The notes below the pieces were generated by a model. That model did not search any database, was not told the DNA's origin, and saw nothing but the letters and a program-made list of their open reading frames with translations. The position numbers were made by a program, and so were the translations under genes. Source: Elymus sibiricus (taxonomy: Eukaryota; Streptophyta; Magnoliopsida; Poales; Poaceae). From it: 64,000 nt of DNA. The stretch is taken from positions 81,391,395-81,455,394 of the forward strand of contig CM077676.1 of assembly GCA_039707655.1 (NCBI GenBank), in the 5' to 3' direction. Shown here piece by piece: positions 1 through 13,012 of this stretch (position 1 is its first letter; every line of letters begins with the position of its first letter).

Positions 1-2691
1 AGTTTAAAAAATGAAATGCCTTTGTAACAGATGAGTTTTCGTCCGAAACCTTGATACTTCGAAGGAGATGGTCCAGTTTGTACACTAAGTGCATCCAGTT
101 TTTGCCGTAACCCTCTCAACTTTTTAGCACATGCTATGTGGGTGAAATGATGATACCATGCCAAGTTTCAACCTTTTCAGAGTTCATTTGTAGTGCTTTT
201 CAATTTCAGGGTCATTTAGCTCAAAAAAAAATCAGTAAATGCATGAAAAATAGCAAATGAAGTTAGAAAGGGTTGAAATTTGTGGATGTGGCTTTGAATG
301 GTGCATATTAAATGCACAAAAAGTCTGGAGTTGAAATAAGTTTAAAAAAATGAAATGACTTTGTAACATATGAGTTTTCGTCCGAAACCTTGATACTTCG
401 AAGGAGATGGTCCAGTTTGTACACGAAGTGCATCCAGTTTTTGCCGTAACCCTCTCAACTTTTTAGCACATGCTATGTGGGTGAAATGATGATACCATGC
501 CAAGTTTCAACCTTTTCAGAGTTCATTTGTAGTGCTTTTCAATTTCAGGGTCATTTAGCTCAAAAAATCATTAAATGCATGAAAAATAGCAAATGAAGTT
601 AGAAAGGGTTGAAATTTTAGGATGTGGCTTTGAATGGTGCATATTGAATGCACAAAAAGTCTGGAGTTGAAATAAGTTTACAAAAAATGAAATGCCTTTG
701 TAACAGATGAGTTTTCGTCCGAAACCTTACTTCAAAGGAGATGGTCCAGTTTCTACACGAAGTGCATCCAGATTTTGCCATAACCCTCTCAACTTTTTAG
801 CACATGCTATGCGGGTGAAATGATGATACCATGCCAAGTTTCAACCTTTTCAGAGTTCATTTGTAGTGCTTTTCAATTTCAGGGTCATTTAGCTCAAAAA
901 ATCATTAAATGCATGAAAAATAGCAAATGAAGCTAGAAAGGGTTGAAATTTGAGTATGTGGCTTTGAATGGTGCATATTGAATGCACAAAAAGTCAGGAG
1001 TTGAAATAAGTTTAAAAAAATGAAATGCCTTTGTAACAGATGAGTTGTCGTTTGAAACCTTGATACTTCGAAGGAGATGGTCCAGTTTGTACACGAAGTG
1101 CATCCAGTTTTTCCCGTAACCCTCTCAACTTTTTAACACATGCTATGTGGGTGAAATGATGATACCATGCCAAGTTTCAACCTTTTCAGAGTTCATTTGT
1201 AGTGCTTTTCAATTTCAGGGTCATTTAGCTGAAAAAATCATTAAATGCATGAAAAGTAGCAAATGAAGCTAGAAAGGGTTGAAATTTGAGTATGTGCCTT
1301 TGAAGGGTGCATATTGAATGCACAAAAAGTCAGGAGTTGAAATAAGTTTAAAAAAATGAAATGCCTTTGTAACAGATGAGTTGTCGTTTGAAACCTTGAT
1401 ACTTCGAAGTAAATGGTCCAGTTTGTACACGAAGTGCATCCAGTTTTTGCCGTAACCCTCTCAACTTTTTAACACATGCTATGTGGGTGAAATGATGATA
1501 CCATGCCATGTTTCAACCTTTTCAGAGTTCATTTGTAGTGCTTTTCAATTTCAGGGTCATTTAGCTCAAAAAAATCATTAAATGAATGAAAAATAGCAAA
1601 TGAAGTTAGAAAGGGTTGAAATTGGAGGATGTGGATTTGAATGGTGCATATTGAATGCACAAAAAGTCTGGAGTTGAAATAAGTTTACAAAAAATGAAAT
1701 GCCTTTGTAACAGATGAGTTTTCGTCCGAAACCTTGATACTTCGAAGGAGATGGTCCAGTTTGTACACGAAGTGCATCCAGTTTTTGCCGTAACCGTCTC
1801 AACTTTTTAGCACATGCTATGTGGGTGAAATGATGATACCATGCCAAGTTTCAACCTTTTCAGAGTTCATTTGTAGTGCTTTTCAATTTCAGGGTCATTT
1901 AGCTCGAAAAAATCATTAAATGCATGAAAAATAGCAAATGAAGTTAGAAAGGGTTGAAATTTGAGGATGTGGGTTTGAATGGTGCATATTCAATGCACAA
2001 AAAGTCTGGAGTTGAAATAAGTTTAAAAAATGAAATGCCTTTGTAACAGATGAGTTTTCGTCCGAAACCTTGATACTTCGAAGGAGATGGTCCAGTTTGT
2101 ACACGAAGTGCATCCAGTTTTTGCCGTAACCCTCTCAACTTTTTAGCACATGCTATATGGGTGAAATTATGATACCATGCCAAGTTTCAACCTTTTCAGA
2201 GTTCATTTGTAGTGCTTTTCAATTTCAGGGTCATTTAGCTCGAAAAAATCATTAAATCCATGAAAAATAGCAAATGAAGTTAGAAAGGGTTGAAATTTGA
2301 GGATGTGGGTTTGAATGGTGCATATTCAATGCACAAAAAGTCTGGAGTTGAAATAAGTTTAAAAAATGAAATGCCTTTGTAACAGATGAGTTTTCGTCCG
2401 AAACCTTGATACTTCGAAGGAGATGGTCCAGTTTGTACACGAAGTGCATCCAGTTTTTGCCGTAACCCTCTCAACTTTTTAGCACATGCTATGTGGGTGA
2501 AATGATGATACCATGCCATGTTTCAACCTTTTTAGAGTTCATTTGTAGTGCTTTTCAATTTCAGGGTCATTTAGCTCGAAAAAATCATTAAATGCATGAA
2601 AAATAGCAAATGAAGTTAGAAAGGGTTGAAATTTGAGGATGTGGGTTTGAATGGTGAATATTCAATGCACAAAAAGTCTGGAGTTGAAATA
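1..2691. repeat. 8-mer HOR unit, shortened relative of the 12-mer
   Basis: This block matches the following 4042-bp unit but is 1351 bp (four monomers) shorter. The 3-bp-deleted variant 'cgaaaccttacttcaaagg' lies near 720 and again near 3411, an offset of 2691. The first bases of the window match those at 2692. The missing monomers are those near 5200-6545 of the next unit, so the junction here is at about 2460-2520. Confidence 0.75.
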
Positions 2692-5600
2692 AGTTTAAAA
2701 AATGAAATGCCTTTGTAACAGATGAGTTTTCGTCCGAAACCTTGATACTTCGAAGGAGATGGTCCAGTTTGTACACTAAGTGCATCCAGTTTTTGCCGTA
2801 ACCCTCTCAACTTTTTAGCACATGCTATGTGGGTGAAATGATGATACCATGCCAAGTTTCAACCTTTTCAGAGTTCATTTGTAGTGCTTTTCAATTTCAG
2901 GGTCATTTAGCTCAAAAAAAAATCAGTAAATGCATGAAAAATAGCAAATGAAGTTAGAAAGGGTTGAAATTTGTGGATGTGGCTTTGAATGGTGCATATT
3001 AAATGCACAAAAAGTCTGGAGTTGAAATAAGTTTAAAAAAATGAAATGACTTTGTAACATATGAGTTTTCGTCCGAAACCTTGATACTTCGAAGGAGATG
3101 GTCCAGTTTGTACACGAAGTGCATCCAGTTTTTGCCGTAACCCTCTCAACTTTTTAGCACATGCTATGTGGGTGAAATGATGATACCATGCCAAGTTTCA
3201 ACCTTTTCAGAGTTCATTTGTAGTGCTTTTCAATTTCAGGGTCATTTAGCTCAAAAAATCATTAAATGCATGAAAAATAGCAAATGAAGTTAGAAAGGGT
3301 TGAAATTTTAGGATGTGGCTTTGAATGGTGCATATTGAATGCACAAAAAGTCTGGAGTTGAAATAAGTTTACAAAAAATGAAATGCCTTTGTAACAGATG
3401 AGTTTTCGTCCGAAACCTTACTTCAAAGGAGATGGTCCAGTTTCTACACGAAGTGCATCCAGATTTTGCCATAACCCTCTCAACTTTTTAGCACATGCTA
3501 TGCGGGTGAAATGATGATTCCATGCCAAGTTTCAACCTTTTCAGAGTTCATTTGTAGTGCTTTTCAATTTCAGGGTCATTTAGCTCAAAAAATCATTAAA
3601 TGCATGAAAAATAGCAAATGAAGCTAGAAAGGGTTGAAATTTGAGTATGTGGCTTTGAATGGTGCATATTGAATGCACAAAAAGTCAGGAGTTGAAATAA
3701 GTTTAAAAAAATGAAATGCCTTTGTAACAGATGAGTTGTCGTTTGAAACCTTGATACTTCGAAGGAGATGGTCCAGTTTGTACACGAAGTGCATCCAGTT
3801 TTTCCCGTAACCCTCTCAACTTTTTAACACATGCTATGTGGGTGAAATGATGATACCATGCCAAGTTTCAACCTTTTCAGAGTTCATTTGTAGTGCTTTT
3901 CAATTTCAGGGTCATTTAGCTGAAAAAATCATTAAATGCATGAAAAGTAGCAAATGAAGCTAGAAAGGGTTGAAATTTGAGTATGTGCCTTTGAAGGGTG
4001 CATATTGAATGCACAAAAAGTCAGGAGTTGAAATAAGTTTAAAAAAATGAAATGCCTTTGTAACAGATGAGTTGTCGTTTGAAACCTTGATACTTCGAAG
4101 TAAATGGTCCAGTTTGTACACGAAGTGCATCCAGTTTTTGCCGTAACCCTCTCAACTTTTTAACACATGCTATGTGGGTGAAATGATGATACCATGCCAT
4201 GTTTCAACCTTTTCAGAGTTCATTTGTAGTGCTTTTCAATTTCAGGGTCATTTAGCTCAAAAAAATCATTAAATGAATGAAAAATAGCAAATGAAGTTAG
4301 AAAGGGTTGAAATTGGAGGATGTGGATTTGAATGGTGCATATTGAATGCACAAAAAGTCTGGAGTTGAAATAAGTTTACAAAAAATGAAATGCCTTTGTA
4401 ACAGATGAGTTTTCGTCCGAAACCTTGATACTTCGAAGGAGATGGTCCAGTTTGTACACGAAGTGCATCCAGTTTTTGCCGTAACCGTCTCAACTTTTTA
4501 GCACATGCTATGTGGGTGAAATGATGATACCATGCCAAGTTTCAACCTTTTCAGAGTTCATTTGTAGTGCTTTTCAATTTCAGGGTCATTTAGCTCGAAA
4601 AAATCATTAAATGCATGAAAAATAGCAAATGAAGTTAGAAAGGGTTGAAATTTGAGGATGTGGGTTTGAATGGTGCATATTCAATGCACAAAAAGTCTGG
4701 AGTTGAAATAAGTTTAAAAAATGAAATGCCTTTGTAACAGATGAGTTTTCGTCCGAAACCTTGATACTTCGAAGGAGATGGTCCAGTTTGTACACGAAGT
4801 GCATCCAGTTTTTGCCGTAACCCTCTCAACTTTTTAGCACATGCTATCTGGGTGAAATTATGATACCATGCCAAGTTTCAACCTTTTCAGAGTTCATTTG
4901 TAGTGCTTTTCAATTTCAGGGTCATTTAGCTCGAAAAAATCATTAAATCCATGAAAAATAGCAAATGAAGTTAGAAAGGGTTGAAATTTGAGGATGTGGG
5001 TTTGAATGGTGCATATTCAATGCACAAAAAGTCTGGAGTTGAAATAAGTTTAAAAAATGAAATGCCTTTGTAACAGATGAGTTTTCGTCCGAAACCTTGA
5101 TACTTCGAAGGAGATGGTCCAGTTTGTACACGAAGTGCATCCAGTTTTTGCCGTAACCCTCTCAACTTTTTAGCACATGCTATGTGGGTGAAATGATGAT
5201 ACCATGCCAAGTTTCAACCTTTTCAGAGTTCATTTGTAGTGCTTTTCAATTTCAGGGTCATTTAGCTCAAAAAAAAATCAGTAAATGCATGAAAAATAGC
5301 AAATGAAGTTAGAAAGGGTTGAAATTTGTGGATGTGGCTTTGAATGGTGCATATTAAATGCACAAAAAGTCTGGAGTTGAAATAAGTTTAAAAAAATGAA
5401 ATGCCTTTGTAACATATGAGTTTTCGTCCGAAACCTTAATACTTCGAAGGAGATGGTCCAGTTTGTACACGAAGTGCATCCAGTTTTTGCCGTAAGCCTC
5501 TCAAATTTTTAGCACATGCTATGTGGGTGAAATAATGAAACCATGACAAGTTTCAACCTTTTCAGAGTTCATTTGCAGTGCTTTTCAATTTCAGGGTCAT

Positions 5601-6733
5601 TTAGCTCAAAAAAATCATTAAATGCATGAAAAATAGCAAATGAAGTTAGAAAGTGTTGAAATTTGAGGATGTGGCTTTGAATGGTGCATATTGAATGCAC
5701 AAAAATTCTGGAGTTGAAATAAGTTTAAAAAAAATGAAATGCCTTTGTAACAGATGAGTTTTCGTCCGAAACCTTGATACTTCGATGGAGATGGTCCAGT
5801 TTGTACACGAAGTGCATCCAGTTTTTGCCATAACCCTCTCAACTTTTTAGCACATGCTATGCGGGTGAAATGATGATACCATGCCAAGTTTCAACCTTTT
5901 CAGAGTTCATTTGTAGTGCTTTTCAATTTCAGGGTCATTTAGATGAAAAAATCATTAAATGCATGAAAAATAGCAAATGAAGCTAGAAAGGGTTGAAATT
6001 TGAGTATGTGGCTTTGAATGGTGCATATTGAATGCACAAAAAGTCAGGAGTTGAAATAAGTTTAAAAAAATGAAATGCCTTTGTAACAGATGAGTTGTCG
6101 TTTGAAACCTTGATACTTCGAAGGAGATGGTCCAGTTTGTACACGAAGTGCATCCAGTTTTTCCCGTAACCCTCTCAACTTTTTAACACATGCTATGTGG
6201 GTGAAATGATGATACCATGCCAAGTTTCAACCTTTTCAGAGTTCATTTGTAGTGCTTTTCAATTTCAGGGTCATTTAGCTCAAAAAAATCATTAAATGCA
6301 TGAAAAATAGCAAATGAAGTTAGAAAGGGTTGAAATTTGAGGATGTGGATTTGAATGGTGCATATTGAATGCACAAAAAGTCTGGAGTTGAAATAAGTTT
6401 ACAAAAAATGAAATGCCTTTGTAACAGATGAGTTTTCGTCCGAAACCTTGATACTTCGAAGGAGATGGTCCAGTTTGTACACGAAGTGCATCCAGTTTTT
6501 GCCGTAACCCTCTCAACTTTTTAGCACATGCTATGTGGGTGAAATGATGATACCATGCCATGTTTCAACCTTTTTAGAGTTCATTTGTAGTGCTTTTCAA
6601 TTTCAGGGTCATTTAGCTCGAAAAAATCATTAAATGCATGAAAAATAGCAAATGAAGTTAGAAAGGGTTGAAATTTGAGGATGTGGGTTTGAATGGTGAA
6701 TATTCAATGCACAAAAAGTCTGGAGTTGAAATA
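2692..6733. repeat. 12-mer HOR unit, copy 1 (4042 bp)
   Basis: Twelve monomers in fixed order, marked by distinctive variants: the GAT-deleted monomer at about 3412, 'agtaaatggtccag' at about 4098, 'atctgggtgaaattatg' at about 4847, and 'gaaataatgaaaccatgac' at about 5530. The same variants recur 4042 bp later. Confidence 0.8.
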
Positions 6734-9700
6734 AGTTTAAAAAATGAAATGCCTTTGTAACAGATGAGTTTTCGTCCGAAACCTTGATACTTCGAAGGAG
6801 ATGGTCCAGTTTGTACACTAAGTGCATCCAGTTTTTGCCGTAACCCTCTCAACTTTTTAGCACATGCTATGTGGGTGAAATGATGATACCATGCCAAGTT
6901 TCAACCTTTTCAGAGTTCATTTGTAGTGCTTTTCAATTTCAGGGTCATTTAGCTCAAAAAAAAATCAGTAAATGCATGAAAAATAGCAAATGAAGTTAGA
7001 AAGGGTTGAAATTTGTGGATGTGGCTTTGAATGGTGCATATTAAATGCACAAAAAGTCTGGAGTTGAAATAAGTTTAAAAAAATGAAATGACTTTGTAAC
7101 ATATGAGTTTTCGTCCGAAACCTTGATACTTCGAAGGAGATGGTCCAGTTTGTACACGAAGTGCATCCAGTTTTTGCCGTAACCCTCTCAACTTTTTAGC
7201 ACATGCTATGTGGGTGAAATGATGATACCATGCCAAGTTTCAACCTTTTCAGAGTTCATTTGTAGTGCTTTTCAATTTCAGGGTCATTTAGCTCAAAAAA
7301 TCATTAAATGCATGAAAAATAGCAAATGAAGTTAGAAAGGGTTGAAATTTTAGGATGTGGCTTTGAATGGTGCATATTGAATGCACAAAAAGTCTGGAGT
7401 TGAAATAAGTTTACAAAAAATGAAATGCCTTTGTAACAGATGAGTTTTCGTCCGAAACCTTACTTCAAAGGAGATGGTCCAGTTTCTACACGAAGTGCAT
7501 CCAGATTTTGCCATAACCCTCTCAACTTTTTAGCACATGCTATGCGGGTGAAATGATGATACCATGCCAAGTTTCAACCTTTTCAGAGTTCATTTGTAGT
7601 GCTTTTCAATTTCAGGGTCATTTAGCTCAAAAAATCATTAAATGCATGAAAAATAGCAAATGAAGCTAGAAAGGGTTGAAATTTGAGTATGTGGCTTTGA
7701 ATGGTGCATATTGAATGCACAAAAAGTCAGGAGTTGAAATAAGTTTAAAAAAATGAAATGCCTTTGTAACAGATGAGTTGTCGTTTGAAACCTTGATACT
7801 TCGAAGGAGATGGTCCAGTTTGTACACGAAGTGCATCCAGTTTTTCCCGTAACCCTCTCAACTTTTGAACACATGCTATGTGGGTGAAATGATGATACCA
7901 TGCCAAGTTTCAACCTTTTCAGAGTTCATTTGTAGTGCTTTTCAATTTCAGGGTCATTTAGCTGAAAAAATCATTAAATGCATGAAAAGTAGCAAATGAA
8001 GCTAGAAAGGGTTGAAATTTGAGTATGTGCCTTTGAAGGGTGCATATTGAATGCACAAAAAGTCAGGAGTTGAAATAAGTTTAAAAAAATGAAATGCCTT
8101 TGTAACAGATGAGTTGTCGTTTGAAACCTTGATACTTCGAAGTAAATGGTCCAGTTTGTACACGAAGTGCATCCAGTTTTTGCCGTAACCCTCTCAACTT
8201 TTTAACACATGCTATGTGGGTGAAATGATGATACCATGCCATGTTTCAACCTTTTCAGAGTTCATTTGTAGTGCTTTTCAATTTCAGGGTCATTTAGCTC
8301 AAAAAAATCATTAAATGAATGAAAAATAGCAAATGAAGTTAGAAAGGGTTGAAATTGGAGGATGTGGATTTGAATGGTGCATATTGAATGCACAAAAAGT
8401 CTGGAGTTGAAATAAGTTTACAAAAAATGAAATGCCTTTGTAACAGATGAGTTTTCGTCCGAAACCTTGATACTTCGAAGGAGATGGTCCAGTTTGTACA
8501 CGAAGTGCATCCAGTTTTTGCCGTAACCGTCTCAACTTTTTAGCACATGCTATGTGGGTGAAATGATGATACCATGCCAAGTTTCAACCTTTTCAGAGTT
8601 CATTTGTAGTGCTTTTCAATTTCAGGGTCATTTAGCTCGAAAAAATCATTAAATGCATGAAAAATAGCAAATGAAGTTAGAAAGGGTTGAAATTTGAGGA
8701 TGTGGGTTTGAATGGTGCATATTCAATGCACAAAAAGTCTGGAGTTGAAATAAGTTTAAAAAATGAAATGCCTTTGTAACAGATGAGTTTTCGTCCGAAA
8801 CCTTGATACTTCGAAGGAGATGGTCCAGTTTGTACACGAAGTGCATCCAGTTTTTGCCGTAACCCTCTCAACTTTTTAGCACATGCTATCTGGGTGAAAT
8901 TATGATACCATGCCAAGTTTCAACCTTTTCAGAGTTCATTTGTAGTGCTTTTCAAATTCAGGGTCATTTAGCTCGAAAAAATCATTAAATCCATGAAAAA
9001 TAGCAAATGAAGTTAGAAAGGGTTGAAATTTGAGGATGTGGGTTTGAATGGTGCATATTCAATGCACAAAAAGTCTGGAGTTGAAATAAGTTTAAAAAAT
9101 GAAATGCCTTTGTAACAGATGAGTTTTCGTCCGAAACCTTGATACTTCGAAGGAGATGGTCCAGTTTGTACACGAAGTGCATCCAGTTTTTGCCGTAACC
9201 CTCTCAACTTTTTAGCACATGCTATGTGGGTGAAATGATGATACCATGCCAAGTTTCAACCTTTTCAGAGTTCATTTGTAGTGCTTTTCAATTTCAGGGT
9301 CATTTAGCTCAAAAAAAAATCAGTAAATGCATGAAAAATAGCAAATGAAGTTAGAAAGGGTTGAAATTTGTGGATGTGGCTTTGAATGGTGCATATTAAA
9401 TGCACAAAAAGTCTGGAGTTGAAATAAGTTTAAAAAAATGAAATGCCTTTGTAACATATGAGTTTTCGTCCGAAACCTTAATACTTCGAAGGAGATGGTC
9501 CAGTTTGTACACGAAGTGCATCCAGTTTTTGCCGTAAGCCTCTCAAATTTTTAGCACATGCTATGTGGGTGAAATAATGAAACCATGACAAGTTTCAACC
9601 TTTTCAGAGTTCATTTGCAGTGCTTTTCAATTTCAGGGTCATTTAGCTCAAAAAAATCATTAAATGCATGAAAAATAGCAAATGAAGTTAGAAAGTGTTG

Positions 9701-10775
9701 AAATTTGAGGATGTGGCTTTGAATGGTGCATATTGAATGCACAAAAATTCTGGAGTTGAAATAAGTTTAAAAAAAATGAAATGCCTTTGTAACAGATGAG
9801 TTTTCGTCCGAAACCTTGATACTTCGATGGAGATGGTCCAGTTTGTACACGAAGTGCATCCAGTTTTTGCCATAACCCTCTCAACTTTTTAGCACATGCT
9901 ATGCGGGTGAAATGATGATACCATGCCAAGTTTCAACCTTTTCAGAGTTCATTTGTAGTGCTTTTCAATTTCAGGGTCATTTAGATGAAAAAATCATTAA
10001 ATGCATGAAAAATAGCAAATGAAGCTAGAAAGGGTTGAAATTTGAGTATGTGGCTTTGAATGGTGCATATTGAATGCACAAAAAGTCAGGAGTTGAAATA
10101 AGTTTAAAAAAATGAAATGCCTTTGTAACAGATGAGTTGTCGTTTGAAACCTTGATACTTCGAAGGAGATGGTCCAGTTTGTACACGAAGTGCATCCAGT
10201 TTTTCCCGTAACCCTCTCAACTTTTTAACACATGCTATGTGGGTGAAATGATGATACCATGCCAAGTTTCAACCTTTTCAGAGTTCATTTGTAGTGCTTT
10301 TCAATTTCAGGGTCATTTAGCTCAAAAAAATCATTAAATGCATGAAAAATAGCAAATGAAGTTAGAAAGGGTTGAAATTTGAGGATGTGGATTTGAATGG
10401 TGCATATTGAATGCACAAAAAGTCTGGAGTTGAAATAAGTTTACAAACAATGAAATGCCTTTGTAACAGATGAGTTTTCGTCCGAAACCTTGATACTTCG
10501 AAGGAGATGGTCCAGTTTGTACACGAAGTGCATCCAGTTTTTGCCGTAACCCTCTCAACTTTTTAGCACATGCTATGTGGGTGAAATGATGATACCATGC
10601 CATGTTTCAACCTTTTTAGAGTTCATTTGTAGTGCTTTTCAATTTCAGGGTCATTTAGCTCGAAAAAATCATTAAATGCATGAAAAATAGCAAATGAAGT
10701 TAGAAAGGGTTGAAATTTGAGGATGTGGGTTTGAATGGTGAATATTCAATGCACAAAAAGTCTGGAGTTGAAATA
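6734..10775. repeat. 12-mer HOR unit, copy 2 (4042 bp)
   Basis: Same order of variant monomers as copy 1 at a constant offset of 4042 bp (GAT-deleted monomer at about 7454, 'gaaataatgaaaccatgac' at about 9572). By eye I found only a handful of private changes, for example near 7557 (a versus t at 3515-3519), 7866, 8955 and 10447. Confidence 0.8.
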
Positions 10776-13012
10776 AGTTTAAAAAATGAAATGCCTTTGT
10801 AACAGATGAGTTTTCGTCCGAAACCTTGATACTTCGAAGGAGATGGTCCAGTTTGTACACTAAGTGCATCCAGTTTTTGCCGTAACCCTCTCAACTTTTT
10901 AGCACATGCTATGTGGGTGAAATGATGATACCATGCCAAGTTTCAACCTTTTCAGAGTTCATTTGTAGTGCTTTTCAATTTCAGGGTCATTTAGCTCAAA
11001 AAAAAATCAGTAAATGCATGAAAAATAGCAAATGAAGTTAGAAAGGGTTGAAATTTGTGGATGTGGCTTTGAATGGTGCATATTAAATGCACAAAAAGTC
11101 TGGAGTTGAAATAAGTTTAAAAAAATGAAATGACTTTGTAACATATGAGTTTTCGTCCGAAACCTTGATACTTCGAAGGAGATGGTCCAGTTTGTACACG
11201 AAGTGCATCCAGTTTTTGCCGTAACCCTCTCAACTTTTTAGCACATGCTATGTGGGTGAAATGATGATACCATGCCAAGTTTCAACCTTTTCAGAGTTCA
11301 TTTGTAGTGCTTTTCAATTTCAGGGTCATTTAGCTCAAAAAATCATTAAATGCATGAAAAATAGCAAATGAAGTTAGAAAGGGTTGAAATTTTAGGATGT
11401 GGCTTTGAATGGTGCATATTGAATGCACAAAAAGTCTGGAGTTGAAATAAGTTTACAAAAAATGAAATGCCTTTGTAACAGATGAGTTTTCGTCCGAAAC
11501 CTTACTTCAAAGGAGATGGTCCAGTTTCTACACGAAGTGCATCCAGATTTTGCCATAACCCTCTCAACTTTTTAGCACATGCTATGCGGGTGAAATGATG
11601 ATACCATGCCAAGTTTCAACCTTTTCAGAGTTCATTTGTAGTGCTTTTCAATTTCAGGGTCATTTAGCTCAAAAAATCATTAAATGCATGAAAAATAGCA
11701 AATGAAGCTAGAAAGGGTTGAAATTTGAGTATGTGGCTTTGAATGGTGCATATTGAATGCACAAAAAGTCAGGAGTTGAAATAAGTTTAAAAAAATGAAA
11801 TGCCTTTGTAACAGATGAGTTGTCGTTTGAAACCTTGATACTTCGAAGGAGATGGTCCAGTTTGTACACGAAGTGCATCCAGTTTTTCCCGTAACCCTCT
11901 CAACTTTTTAACACATGCTATGTGGGTGAAATGATGATACCATGCCAAGTTTCAACCTTTTCAGAGTTCATTTGTAGTGCTTTTCAATTTCAGGGTCATT
12001 TAGCTGAAAAAATCATTAAATGCATGAAAAGTAGCAAATGAAGCTAGAAAGGGTTGAAATTTGAGTATGTGCCTTTGAAGGGTGCATATTGAATGCACAA
12101 AAAGTCAGGAGTTGAAATAAGTTTAAAAAAATGAAATGCCTTTGTAACAGATGAGTTGTCGTTTGAAACCTTGATACTTCGAAGTAAATGGTCCAGTTTG
12201 TACACGAAGTGCATCCAGTTTTTGCCGTAACCCTCTCAACTTTTTAACACATGCTATGTGGGTGAAATGATGATACCATGCCATGTTTCAACCTTTTCAG
12301 AGTTCATTTGTAGTGCTTTTCAATTTCAGGGTCATTTAGCTCAAAAAAATCATTAAATGAATGAAAAATAGCAAATGAAGTTAGAAAGGGTTGAAATTGG
12401 AGGATGTGGATTTGAATGGTGCATATTGAATGCACAAAAAGTCTGGAGTTGAAATAAGTTTACAAAAAATGAAATGCCTTTGTAACAGATGAGTTTTCGT
12501 CCGAAACCTTGATACTTCGAAGGAGATGGTCCAGTTTGTACACGAAGTGCATCCAGTTTTTGCCGTAACCGTCTCAACTTTTTAGCACATGCTATGTGGG
12601 TGAAATGATGATACCATGCCAAGTTTCAACCTTTTCAGAGTTCATTTGTAGTGCTTTTCAATTTCAGGGTCATTTAGCTCGAAAAAATCATTAAATGCAT
12701 GAAAAATAGCAAATGAAGTTAGAAAGGGTTGAAATTTGAGGATGTGGGTTTGAATGGTGCATATTCAATGCACAAAAAGTCTGGAGTTGAAATAAGTTTA
12801 AAAAATGAAATGCCTTTGTAACAGATGAGTTTTCGTCCGAAACCTTGATACTTCGAAGGAGATGGTCCAGTTTGTACACGAAGTGCATCCAGTTTTTGCC
12901 GTAACCCTCTCAACTTTTTAGCACATGCTATCTGGGTGAAATTATGATACCATGCCAAGTTTCAACCTTTTCAGAGTTCATTTGTAGTGCTTTTCAATTT
13001 CAGGGTCATTTA
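10776..13012. repeat. 12-mer HOR unit, copy 3, partial
   Basis: Continues the 4042-bp periodicity (GAT-deleted monomer at about 11496; the 89-codon minus ORF of 8311 recurs at 12353). It stops matching at about 13012, where 'ctcaaaaaaaaaatcag' replaces the expected 'ctcgaaaaaatcatt'. About 2.2 kb of the unit is present. Confidence 0.75.
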
